From Zizania palustris (Eukaryota > Streptophyta > Magnoliopsida > Poales > Poaceae), in the NCBI GenBank assembly GCA_019279435.1, contig JAAALK010000289.1, forward strand, positions 89,683,023-89,747,022: a stretch of 64,000 bases of DNA, read 5' to 3'. Within the stretch, counting starts at the first letter, position 1. Each line of letters opens with the position of its first letter. The position numbers and the translations under genes were made by a program. The notes beneath the pieces were generated by a model. That model was not told the origin of the DNA. It was given only the letters and a program-made list of their open reading frames with translations, and did no database searches. Below, one piece after another: positions 1 to 9,536 of this stretch.

Positions 1-334
1 AGAAGGATTGGGGGTTACAAGAATTAACGATGATGTTGATAGCATGCGAAAACAGCCACATAACTACCATCATAACTGCCTTTAAATGGCGCTAATGACT
101 ATCATAGAGACGACAGTGTTGATTAATGGTAACAGTCGGCGTTGATTGGAGATAACCATTGGGTGGATGGCCCCAGGCCGACAATTGGCATCTCACCACT
201 TGGGTGCATCTTCTCCAGAGTGGGAGGCTTGGTGGTCAGGAAGTCCTTCATGGACTAGCCTAGCCAGCAGTCGGCGATTCGAGTGAAACTACTCAGTGGG
301 GTACCCTGGATCATATCCCCGACAGTGGTGGTGT
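1..334. other. Unassigned sequence at window edge
   Basis: No open frame, repeat end or family motif is recognisable here. The stretch probably belongs to the same old LTR or internal region that becomes recognisable from about position 335, but I cannot align it by eye to the related LTR at 53975-55722. Confidence 0.3.
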
Positions 335-984
335 CTCTTTATTTAGGACACTGATTATTTTTAGGCTAGATTATTTTTACACTACCACAAAAATGGTCTT
401 TAGTGATGCAACTTTAGTGACGGGCAAAATACGCGCGTCAGTAATACAATTTTAGTGATGGGTTATTTCACACGCGTCAGTAATGCTGCCCTATTAGTGA
501 TGGGTTGTGGTATGACCCATCACTAAAGAAGGGCACCCCCATTAGTGACGCGTCGTGGTATAACCCATCACTAAAGATCTCCCCTATAGTGATGGGTTAT
601 ATTTCTACCTGTCACTGATGACTCCCACTAATAAATAGGTAGGGCACCGAAGTGAATCGTCGCGCTTTCATTTCACGCAACCCTAACCCTATACTCTCGG
701 TGTCGCCATTGTCGCCTTCGTTGTGCTCCTCGCCACTCTGTTTATATTCTTGATAGTTATAGTTTATAAAATCATTTATCTGAAATTTGTGAAATAGGGT
801 ATGGCAAGGATTCCAAATGATCAACATGTACCATCCTATGTTCCTGATAGTTGCTTAATAAAGATCAATCATCTAGTTCACGATGGGCGTCACCAGATTT
901 AGTTATAGTTTTTTGTACATTGCATGTCCTGTTTATTGTGTTAACAAACTGTAGCACGTCTGTTACTGTTGTAGTATTTATTAA

Positions 985-1335
985 AAGATTTTGTGGGTCA
1001 ATAACATTCGTGCTGGCGAAACCCTCAAAATAATGATAAGAGATGGGTGCACCACTCAGGTTGAGGTTGTGAGTTGTGGGGGCGGTGGGACGATATTCCT
1101 CTATAAAGGGTGTGCTAAATTTACCCAAAGAGGTGGACTAACACAAGGGGAATATTTGGTAATAACAATAGGACAGGCCCCATTGACTGTATTGGCAAAA
1201 TTCTACACTAACTTTGGTGATAAGAAGACCCCAACGGTCATCAAAGTGGATGACAACGATGATAGTGGTATACATAGAGAAGCGGTATTACTACACATGC
1301 ACATCTTTTGTTTATGTTCTTATCATGGTTTCTTA
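985..1335 (+). pseudogene. Captured B3-like DNA-binding domain fragment 1
   Basis: The plus-strand frame through 991-1335 reads a stretch with the layout of the C-terminal half of a plant B3 domain. An IMIRDG strand is followed by a VEVVSCGGG strand, then a GCAKFTQRGGLTQGEYLV helix-loop-strand (family pattern: Gw-xx-F-xx-n-x-L-xx-Gd-xxx-F) and a final TVLAKFY strand. There is no ATG with a clean upstream exon; the first codon of the open stretch is TTG, and an overlapping frame at 851-1033 suggests a nearby frameshift. The fragment lies inside the CACTA element, which implies capture of a host transcription-factor gene, probably REM/B3 type. No function is expected. The match is by eye only. 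Confidence 0.5.
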
Positions 1336-1639
1336 TAATGTTAGGGAAGGGTCCTAGAAATGTTGCAGACAGGAAGGGTAAGGGGATATCCAGGGAGGTC
1401 GACACCGACCAAATGGACCAATTGAAGCACATTTGTTATTTTGGTAATCCAACAGATGTAACTTCAGCAAGGAAGACTCTCCTACAAGACATCTCGATAG
1501 GTTTATCCTCTGAGAGTCGGTTATCTGTCTACATAATAAATAACACAATCATCAACAAGAAGTCGGTGGTAAGGTATTTGCATATGTAGTTGGTCTATAT
1601 GAATAGCCTTCTCTAATAGCTTTGTTTAAATTTGTATAG

Positions 1640-1891
1640 TACTTTTCAAGGCAATACTGTGAAAAGTATATAACAGCTCACCTACACCTTCAGACCACTG
1701 AGATTCAGGTGGCAGCAGCAGGGTCTGAAGCAGTCCCAATTGCGGTGCACAAAGCGACGGATGGACGGTGCTATCTAACTAAAGATTTTGGGCAATTTCT
1801 TAGCGACAACTCTTTAGAAGTTGGCACTGTGTGCGCCTTCCATTTCAACATTATTACTGATGGCATTGAGGCTGTGATGTATGTACTGTAA
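1640..1891 (+). pseudogene. Captured B3-like DNA-binding domain fragment 2
   Basis: After an in-frame TAG at 1637, the frame stays open to a TAA at 1889-1891. It contains KYITAHLH, an EIQVAAAG segment, RCYLTKDFGQFLSDNSLEVG and TVCAFHFNI, ending in a hydrophobic strand. The K-x-F-xx-FL-x-DN-x-L-x-G pattern and the strand after it are typical of the second half of a B3 domain. Together with the fragment at 985-1335 this suggests that a two-domain B3 gene was captured by the CACTA element. The 300 bases between the fragments hold another open frame (about 1340-1589) with no recognisable domain, possibly a linker exon. Confidence 0.5.
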
Positions 1892-2189
1892 ACCTAGGGT
1901 ATGATGCAATATTAGGTTATAAATATTTTGTGATGAATTATCTGTATTCCGTGATAAATTGTATGTGATATGAATTGGCTGCCAAATCAATCCTGGCTTT
2001 AATTTAGGTTGCAGCCTAAAAAATATTTGTGATGTGTTTTGGATATCTTGGCTGCCAAATCCTAGCTTAGATTCAGGTTGCAGCCTAAAAACTATTATTT
2101 TTTCAAAATGACCATAACATTAGTGACGGGTAATAATAATAAATCGTCCATAAAGGTTGATCTAGACTAGTGAGACTCTACATCATCAA

Positions 2190-3010
2190 TGACGGATGGT
2201 AACTACCACCTGTCACTGATGACTTCTCTCGCTTATAAATAGGAAGGTAACCGAAGTGAATCGTCATGCTTTCATTTCGCGCACCCCTAACCTTAACTCC
2301 CGTTGCCGTTATCACCTTCATCATGCTCTTCATCACTCCTGGCCACATGTACCATCGGCGCGTGTGGCCGCCCTTCTCGTCACCACCTTGGTTGCATCCT
2401 CCTCATCCTCCTACTAAGGTTGTCATCTTCCTCTTCTTCCCCATCCAAATGCACCGTCCATCGTTGCTAACTTTGTTTTCATTTTATTATTAGAGGGTAA
2501 ACTGACCTACTTCTTTTAGCCAATTTTTCTGAGATAATTGATGGTATTAGCCAATTTTTCAAGATAACGCACTCGAAGTTGGCATGACTATTCACGGTGG
2601 TGCTCCTGCCCGGACGCTGTCATGGTGCTCCTGCTACTACCCACTAGGCTTCTGTTCAAGCTATCCATGGTGGTGGTGGTGGAAGCTTGGATAGTGATAG
2701 GATACTATCCAAGCTCTTGATATCGCTATAAGTTAGCTATTAGCTATTCAGAAGCTATGAAATAATCTTGTGTCGCTCTTTGTTGTAGCCATTTTCTTCG
2801 AGATAATAAGTATGTAGTTAATGTATGTGATACTGATTTGGTAATGAATTCTCTGTGATGAATTGTCTGTGATGTGCTTTGGATGTTGCGTATGTTGGCT
2901 TCCAAATCCTAGCTGTGATTCAGGATGCAGCCTAAAAATTTGTTAATTTTTTAAAAAAATGACCATATTATTAGTGATAGGTAATAATAATCACTCGTCA
3001 GTAACGAGCA
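2190..3010. repeat. Second, shortened copy of the CACTA internal unit
   Basis: Two parts of the element are present twice in the same order. ATAAATAGG followed by CCGAAGTGAATCGTC and a CTAACC-rich stretch occurs at about 632-700 and again at 2236-2300. The block GATGTGYTTTGGAT, then CCAAATCCTAGCT, GATTCAGG, TGCAGCCTAAAA and AATGACCATA occurs at about 2030-2115 and again at 2873-2965. The second copy lacks the B3-like section. This is a partial tandem duplication, or a fusion of two element variants. Confidence 0.7.
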
Positions 3011-3512
3011 CATTAGTGACGGGTGTAAAGTACTCCCTGTAACATAATATGATCTATTTAGGATACAACCTAAAAATAATTATTTTTTAAAATATGACCA
3101 TAACATTAGTGACGGGTGTAAAGTACTCCCCGTCACTAAAAGGGGGCATGTCAGCCATGAAGGGGAACTGGAGAGACACTTTAGTGACGGGTATTTACCC
3201 GTCATTAATGATAGGGATTTACTAACGCAATAAGGGTGACGGGGGACATGACCGTCACTATCGTACATTATGACCCGTCACTAATATATATTTGTGGTAG
3301 TGTTAGTGCTTGTGATCTCTCAGTCTATCGCATCACATCATATCTAACAGGAGAGTGATAGCACTAGGTTTATTTGAGATTTCGTTGTGAAAATCATTTT
3401 ACTTTCGCTAGTTACTTTTGGAGGAGCGTTGGGTGTTTAGGGAAGGCCATCTATTCGAAAGAATTTGTTGAGACGCCCATTCACCTCTAGTCACTACTCT
3501 CGGTCCTACGCT

Positions 3513-3893
3513 ATGATTGAACAACCTCATATCCCTTCATACGGAATGATGCAAGCATCTGATGTTGTTATTCGTGCAAAAGAGGTATCAACTACGATTT
3601 TAGCTCTTAGCTAAGATGCACAGGGAAATTTAGTTCTCCTTTGTTCACCTTCTCAGTTTTATGTTGCATAATGAGTCATAATTACCTTTCTTATTTGCTT
3701 CATATAGATCGTGCACAACAGCAATACTTTTGTGAAACTTTTAGTAAGGCACACAGGAAATGTATGTACTGCCTATAGTGCTCTACAATACATAGAAATA
3801 TTGCTAAATGAAGCACAGTCCAAAAGTGGTAGTGACATTGCAAGGATCTTCGCCCGTTCTCAAGCAATTAGAAGTATAGTTTGTTGTTTCAAG
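3513..3893 (+). pseudogene. Orphan two-exon gene fragment of unknown function
   Basis: Two open stretches are framed like plant exons. The first runs from an ATG at 3513 to an AG|GTATCA donor after 3584 (24 codons, phase 0). The second starts after a CATATAG acceptor at 3708 and ends at an AAG|GTTTGT donor after 3893 (62 codons, phase 0). The encoded peptide is ordinary, non-repetitive globular sequence: GMMQASDVVIRAKE, then a part with LLVRHTGNVCTAYSALQYIE and SDIARIFARSQAIRS. I do not recognise the family. It lies between the end of one LTR (3510) and the start of another (4477), and no further exons are visible. It may be a captured or stranded piece of a host gene. Confidence 0.4.
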
Positions 3894-4476
3894 GTTTGTA
3901 TTCCAAGGTGGGGGATGCCAATTTTTAGTGCCTTTTTAGTTCTCTATAAGTAATCCCTGTCTTTTGTAATTAAGGGGGTGTTTGGCACTACTCTGCTCCT
4001 AGTTTTTTAGATCCGCTCTGCAAAACGGTAGCCAAACAGAACTAGATCTTATTTTTTGAATCCGCGAACAGATCCATGACTCTACTCCTCGTTTTTTGTG
4101 GGGCACCTTAAGAGGTGCTCTGTAGATTCATTTTTTAAAACCAAACGTGAAGTTTGGGTTATTTATCCACCAATGCCATTAAAAACTTACCGGTTCACTT
4201 TCTTTTTCATTCTATTCACTAGGGCGCACGGTAGAGAGCGCTAGCCTCAGTGCGGTGATGACGATGCACACCTGGGCATGGAGGCAATGCTCCGGCTAGG
4301 GCACAGGGGCGACGGCAGGCGCTCCGGCAGGGCGCAGGGGTGGCAGCACGCGACTCGCGCGGGGACAGCGACAGACGCTCCGGCTAGGGTGTGGGGACGG
4401 CGACGCGTGTTGGAGTTAGCCATGGCGTAGTCTCTAGAGATTAAGTAAAGGCACATGCAATGATCAAAAGGGAGAT
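3894..4476. other. Non-coding stretch, GC-rich in its second half
   Basis: No gene is supported. At 3973 a GGGGGTGTTTGG start resembles the terminus of hAT-type MITEs, but no matching inverted end with a target duplication is visible. From about 4220 to 4430 the sequence is GC-rich, with short imperfect repeats of a GCTCCGGCTAGGG-like motif. Confidence 0.3.
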
Positions 4477-5784
4477 TGTGGGATCGGAATAGGCGACTAG
4501 AGGGGGTGAATGGGCGCCTCAACAAATTCTCACGAATTGATGGCCTGTTTAGATCATCCAACGCACCTCAAAAAAATTACAGAAGCAAAATTGATGATCA
4601 CTGTAAGAGTCCAAACCGAGAATCAGAGCAATTTGAATTTTTCCTCTAGATCGGACTTTGAAATACCGAAATATCTTATTCGAAGGTTGAATAGCCGATA
4701 ACACTTTCTTATCTGTAAATGGTTTACCGATTTAGAATTGTCGGCAATTGGGACTCCGACAGGGTTCAAAAAATTCAGTTCAGATCAGTAATTGTAATTG
4801 AAGTGTATATCAGATATTCAGCAAAGTAAACAAAAAACCATTCCTTGATTATTCAATCATCAGAGAATAGATTGGATCATTCATAAAAAGAACCAAACAA
4901 TATGAGTTTCACTTTACTATAGTAGAACTATGATTTGATGAACAAGGTTATCTTCTGTATGCAATGCAATAATGATCTAGTTCTTCACATGAATCACAAA
5001 CAACAGAAAAACTTACAGCAGTGGAGAAAACTGAAAACAGATGAACCAAAAAACTCAAATGATAAGATCAACATAGATTTCAGAAACACTAGCTTGGCTG
5101 AATAGACTGGAACACAGGTGTAGCTAGTGCCTGGCAATTGACAAAGAACAGTGAATACTTCAGACCCAAAACAAGAACAGTGCGGTAGAAGAGTGGCCAG
5201 TAAACTCCACTTTGCCAAAGAAGACCAATCAGTAAAACTTTTGTGGTGTCCTGGCTATGGAAAAACAGATAAATCAAGAGTAAATACACTCTGTAAAGTT
5301 CATGTTCTCATATTATGCAGATCCGAATGATGTTGAACATTGCAAGAGCTAGTAATTGTTTATTAGGTATAATCATCCATGCAAAACTTTCTCGGCTCTG
5401 TTGTTGTTCAGAATCAAAGATCAAGAGACAAAAAACTAGAAAGTGATGAACCAAAATGCAGCAAATTTGTTGAGAAGGATAAAGGGAAAATTAGTTCAGA
5501 GATCTAGCTGAAGAACACTTCTGTGACAAAATAAAGTCTGTGAAGGCAGCAATTTCAGAAACCAAACTCAAATCAAGCCTAGGAATATAGCACCTGATTC
5601 TTGTGCGAAGTCACCGGTGTGAACACCCAGGTGTGCACTATAAAGAGGTGGTGGTTGTGCATGACAATTGACGATGAACAGAAGCAGCAGAGAGAAATGA
5701 AGAACAAGCCAGCAACTCTGCTTTTGTAGCTGCTTGCTGCAGCAGTTTTCTGTAGAAAATCTGGCACAAATGAATAAACAAGAC
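4477..5784 (-). mobile_element. Minus-strand Copia LTR, element-3' end intact, other end lost
   Basis: Starting at TGTGGGATCGG (4477), the reverse complement reads as the end of a Sirevirus-like LTR: a GAATTTGTTGAGGCGCC block, then CATTCACCCCCTCTAGTCGC, then CCTATTCCGATC. This is close to the ends of the LTRs at 3510 and 55722, but in opposite orientation. I find no matching TG terminus on the other side, and no coding part. A Gypsy LTR begins at 5785, so this relic is interrupted or ends there. Confidence 0.55.
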
Positions 5785-6690
5785 TGTTGGGGGAATAAGT
5801 TTTCCCTTGAACAGGGGCCAAATGACGTCAGCCTCCGTATGCCTCCGGCCCAGAGCCTGACACTGTCGAAACGGACTTCTCCCTGCCGAAGTTATTTCCA
5901 CGAGTCATATAGTCCAAGCCTCCGGACTCTTTTTAGAGCCCTCCGGAGCGAAGCCTCCAGGCTCCCTCCGAAGTCTGCCAGAAGCCAAGTCTCCATGCTC
6001 TCTTCGAAGTTCTCTTTGGAGTTAGCCTCCAGGCTCTCTTCGGAGTTAACCTCCGAGCTTCTTTCGAAGCTCCCTAGAGCCGGTCTTCGAACCCTCTATA
6101 GCCAATTCGAAGCTAAGTCTCCGAGAGCCCAGTTCGGAGTTAAGTTCGGAGCATGCTTCGAAGCCCGCTTCAGAGTGTCCTTCGAAGCCTTCATCGCAGT
6201 CTCCGCCCGAAGAGCTCCGGCCGCTACTTCGAACCAAGAAAATATCTATACTTCGCTACAATGTAGAGGCCATAACGGGAGCCCCTCTGCCCCTAGTATG
6301 TCGTTTAGCTGTTCAGAAGTGACGTTTATCTGACACATCTGTAAAGCTGTAAAGCACTTTATATAGTAGACTAGTCTTTTTTCCCTTCTTGCCCCTATAA
6401 AGCCTATGACTTATAGAGGGCATTTAGGTCTTTTTCTTTGGCCTGCATGCCTATAAAAAGCAGGGCCAAGTCCTTGTAATAAAGGGACTCTCAAGATCTG
6501 TTGGATCCATTAGATTCAAGCAAGGCAAACTATGCCAAATCCACCACAAACTGGACGTAGGGCTATTATCCCCTTGGGGAGGTCCGAACCAGTATAAATC
6601 TTTTCTCCTTCTGAGAGAACCCTTCGAGGTTCATTTTATACACCGTATACACACAAAACCTGTGTTGTAGCTAACGCAATTGCTACAACA
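5785..6690 (+). mobile_element. Gypsy (Tat/Athila-type) 5' LTR
   Basis: The LTR starts TGTTGGGGGAATAAG and ends TGCTACAACA. It is followed directly by GTTGGCGCCATCCGTGG, the primer-binding type used by Tat/Athila Gypsy elements. The 906-bp LTR is rich in TTCGAAG/CTCCGAAG-like motifs between about 5900 and 6230. Transcription signals such as TATAAAAAG near 6452 and an AATAAAG at about 6479 fit an LTR. No second LTR or target duplication is present, so this is the left end of a truncated element. Confidence 0.75.
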
Positions 6691-7020
6691 GTTGGCGCCA
6701 TCCGTGGAGAACCTAGTCCTAAAAGCTAAGTTCTCTGCCACTACCTGCATTTCAAAGTGCGCTTGAGGGGGGAGCTTCGAAGTTTTCTCGTTTCGTGCAC
6801 CCTCCGGCAAGGGGCTTCGGGTGCAGTTCGAAGGCCTTCTTCGCCTTCCACCATCCTTCGTGCTTCGGAGTTCACCCTCTGGTAAGGGGCTCCGCTTCGC
6901 GTGCCGAAGGCCTTCAAAGCCCCAGGGTCTACGAGGCAAGTTTCACTCGCTTTATGAGGTATGTACATAGTCCAAAGCACCACTTCGATGTACAAATTTG
7001 CAATTACTTTAATAAAAACT
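6691..7020 (+). other. Primer-binding site and truncated leader of the same Gypsy element
   Basis: The stretch begins with the primer-binding site GTTGGCGCCATCCGTGG at 6691-6707. It continues with two imperfect copies of a motif of the form CACCCTCYGGYAAGGGGC...CCGAAGGCCTTC, at about 6798-6845 and 6870-6920. No gag frame follows. The right border of the fragment is approximate. Confidence 0.5.
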
Positions 7021-8077
7021 GAGGAACATCGATACTGTTAAATGATGTGTTATTATTGCTAAAACTGAAGGCTGCTTGGGTGTAATGTATGCCATATTGT
7101 ACTGTTTTCTGTTATCTTAGGCACTATGGATTATTTGTGTAGGGCCTACTATTCATCAGCTCGTGCTTTGCAATTAATCTCAAATAATGCTCTCCACAAA
7201 TTCTATACTCAAAACAAGCCATGAGTCTGTCGTGTATATTTTATTTATAGAAAATTTCCTTTTCTCCACTCTTTGTATCCATATCTTAGGAGAGGAGAGG
7301 AGAGGAGGTGATTTTATTTATAGAAAAATTCCTTTTCTGGGAGGGGAGGGGAGGGGATGGGAGGGGAAATTGTTTGTTTGAGCCGCTTTGGCATTGACCA
7401 ACCAGTGGTGACAAAAATCCGATTAACTTTTGATCGGTGGACTTCCAATTAATTTAACATGAAATCAGGCAATTAATCAGTGGGCAGATTAATTGGTTTG
7501 TCAACCTCTGATTTATCGGTGGGAAAATTGTGTGCTTTGCCTTGCTGTCTCCCTCACCCACATTGCACGTGCTTAGACTCTACCTTCATTTTTTTCTTTT
7601 CGTTCTATTGGATTCTACATTTGATGAGATTGGATGTTGTGAAGCTGAAGCAAGAAAATGAGGTATTGCGAGATGAATGTACCAACCAACATTGCCAATT
7701 CAATCTTTTGCAGTAGTAAAGATAAAAGATGCCAAGTAGAACCTTCTGTAAAAGATGTCATGTGTTAAATGTACTAGTCTGACCCAAATAAAGGTGGTCT
7801 TTCTGTCTCATTTTTGTTATGGTGGGTTTAGTTCCGCAATGATGTTAGAAGTGTGCGTAGTAGCATATAGTGCTTGAAAGTCTAGAGCTGGGCAACTCCA
7901 ATCTAACCTTTTTCACTTTTTCAGTGAAGTGACCAAGTGAGATCATAGGCCCAAGCAGCCTTCTACATTTGTTTAGGTCTATCCTGTGTTGTATGCTACA
8001 ATAGCTGTCATGCGCCAGAGAGGGAGCCAGGGAGGAGGCTGGCATCGGTCCTGCCAACAGACAAGCCAAGCCCAGCC
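7021..8077. other. No gene seen; polypurine tract
   Basis: No open frame with a recognisable family is present. A purine tract occupies about 7290-7310, and a run of GGGAGGGG units lies at 7339-7367. The sequence TTTATTTATAGAAAA plus CCTTTTCT occurs twice, at about 7240 and 7315. An open stretch ending at 7716 carries a short heptad-like peptide (KLKQENEVLRDEC), but it is too short to assign. Confidence 0.35.
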
Positions 8078-8503
8078 TGTGAACAGTACTGTGCGGTACT
8101 GTTCAGGTGAATAGTACCGCCGGTACTGTAGCAGTCTAGCCCGTAAGGGATTAGTTAAAGTGCAAGTTAGTTAAACAGTCCAAGTAGGAGTCTCAGTCCA
8201 GGTAGGAGTCTAAGTTATTGGGGTTTGTTAAAGTTCCGATTGGAGTTTGTTATTGAAGTTTGTGAGTTTGTATTAGATTAGATCGGTCATGTGTCTATAT
8301 AAACAGGACAAATGCCTAGAGGGAGTCGTCGATTATTTTCAGTTCAGCCTTTCGCCTTCTCTATAATTTCTGCCTCGTTGGTGCGTCGGTCGTTACGGCT
8401 CCGCCGCGCCGACGCGGTCCAGGGCCTCGAACCACTACTTCTTTTAAATATAATTTGAGGAGATTAGTACCTTCTAATTCTGTTGAGAGTCTGACCCGTG
8501 ACA
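8078..8503 (+). mobile_element. Gypsy-B 5' LTR
   Basis: This proposed 426-bp LTR starts TGTGAACAGTACTG and ends ACCCGTGACA. It contains a TCTATATAAACA promoter-like box at about 8294-8305. It lies directly before a methionyl-tRNA-type primer site and a gag gene. No second copy is in the window, so the 5' border rests on the TG...CA rule and position only. Confidence 0.6.
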
Positions 8504-8628
8504 ACCTGGTATTAGTCCCAGGTTGGCCGCCCACCATGATTTTATCCTCTGGGGTTGGATCTGGTTCGGATGAGGGGGTAACCCTTGCCAACGTCGTTCA
8601 ATGACTCAAGGCAATTGAAGATATCGTC
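8504..8628 (+). other. Gypsy-B primer-binding site and leader
   Basis: ACCTGGTATTAGTCCCAGG follows the LTR directly at 8504-8522. It is a mutated version of the TGGTATCAGAGC primer site complementary to initiator tRNA-Met. A short leader then runs to the gag ATG at 8629. Confidence 0.55.
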
Positions 8629-9294
8629 ATGCCTCTTCAACCCATACCCGACGCCCTCAACGCTCTGGAGGACACAGTGTGGGATCAAGGGCAGCAGCAA
8701 GTAGCCCTTAACCTTGCGCTGACACGTATGGAACAGATTCTAGATCAGCAAGCCCTGAACCGGCCGGCTCAGGATCTAGGGCAGAACCGGTCGGCGCAGG
8801 ACCTAGGACAAAACCGGGCAGCACTTAATCAAGGGTGTGCAGGAGCAGAAGATGGCGACGACGGCGAAGATTTCCTGCTAACAGCACACAAATTGGAATT
8901 TCCAAAGTTCGATGGAGCAGGGGATCCGCTGCCATGGCTCAACAGATGCGAGCGCTACTTCCGCGTTCGTCGCACTCTGGATCATAAGAGAGTTGCTTAT
9001 GCCGCCTTCCACCTAATGGATGACACGCAACTATGGTACCATCGTTTGGAATTGAATGGCGGCCCCCCAACATGGACCCGATTCGTCCAGCTAGTAAACA
9101 CTCGCTTCGGGCCACCATTAACAGATAGTCCAATTGGAGCACTTGCTCTCCTCTGTCGCGAGGGCTCAGTGGATGATTATTGCAACAAGTTCATGGCGCT
9201 GTCTTGCCAGGACCCTAGCATCACAGAGGTGCAACAAGTACAACTCTTTACTGTGGGCTTGGGGTACAACGCCCAGCCACATTGGAAGATGCAG
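8629..9294 (+). pseudogene. Gypsy-B gag, truncated by Copia-A insertion
   Basis: The frame starts at ATG 8629. The first 70 residues are Q/N-rich, with a repeated QDLGQNR motif. A Retrotrans_gag (PF03732-type) capsid region follows from about residue 95: PKFDGAGDPLPWLNRCERYF, then AAFHLMDDTQLWYHRLE, a WTRFVQLVNTRFGPP motif and a VDDYCNKFMALSCQD block. Gag assembles the virus-like particle in the cytoplasm. The frame runs into the Copia-A LTR at 9295 and stops there, so the zinc knuckle and all of pol are missing from this piece. The rest would lie on the far side of Copia-A, beyond the assembly gap, and is not seen. Confidence 0.8.
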
Positions 9295-9452
9295 TGATGT
9301 ATGTGTTAAGCGTTGTGTTGTCTGTTGTGGCTAGCCTCCCCTCTTCTCTCGATTCTATTGCCATAAGTCGGTTGAGATTGAGGGTTGAGGTTTGCCTATA
9401 AATTGTTGTACCCACATTGAATAAGCATGCATCAACTCTTTTTCCTCTAACA
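9295..9452 (+). mobile_element. Copia-A 5' LTR (short)
   Basis: The sequence TGATGTATGTG ... CCTCTAACA (158 bp) is followed by a TGGTATCAGCC primer site. It contains CCTATAAAT at about 9397. It interrupts the Gypsy-B gag frame, which fixes the left border. Short LTRs of this size occur in several plant Copia lineages. The 3' LTR would be beyond the assembly gap at 48727 and is not visible. Confidence 0.75.
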
Positions 9453-9536
9453 TGGTATCAGCCTAATCTATCTCCTGCTTCCGCTCCCTTCCGACGGCGA
9501 CCAGCTCTTCCTCCATTCTTCCTCCTCTTGGCCGAC
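9453..9536 (+). other. Copia-A primer-binding site and leader
   Basis: TGGTATCAGCCTAATC directly follows the LTR end. Its first eight bases match the initiator-tRNA-Met primer site, with decay after that. The leader reaches the gag ATG at 9537. Confidence 0.65.

Larger units (their letters stand above)
380..3302. mobile_element. Non-autonomous CACTA (En/Spm-type) DNA transposon
   Basis: The element starts CACTACCACAAA at 380 and ends with the inverse, TTTGTGGTAGTG, at 3302. It is flanked by the 3-bp target duplication TTA at 377-379 and 3303-3305, which is the standard size for CACTA elements. Both subterminal zones carry many copies of a motif close to TTAGTGACGGGT in either orientation (about 410-610 and 2110-3290), as expected for transposase binding. 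At 2923 bp it has no recognisable transposase or TnpA gene, so it would depend on another element. It contains two B3-like protein fragments on the plus strand and a partial internal duplication, described separately. Boundaries are well supported; the family is not named. Confidence 0.93.
335..3510 (+). mobile_element. Old Copia (Sirevirus-like) LTR end, split by a CACTA element
   Basis: Bases 335-379 and 3303-3510 together resemble the right end of the LTR at 55470-55722. Shared stretches include AGGCTAGATTATTTT, then GTGATCTCTCAG, a GAGGAGCGTTG block, the GAATTTGTTGAG block and the CGGTCCTA terminus. The CACTA element at 380-3302 interrupts this alignment exactly between the TTTT and the GTGCTTGTG segments. 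The LTR ends near CGGTCCTACG at 3510. The left end of the LTR and any coding part are not identifiable. The sequence is diverged, so it is a relic. Confidence 0.6.

Noticed and set aside
3973..4150. GGGGGTGTTTGG start suggesting a hAT-type MITE
   Set aside because: No matching inverted terminus or 8-bp target duplication could be found.
5734..6333. A 199-residue plus-strand open frame rich in Ser, Arg and SEL/SKL repeats
   Set aside because: It lies inside a Gypsy LTR and is produced by the TTCGAAG/CTCCGAAG repeat; no domain or codon pattern of a gene.
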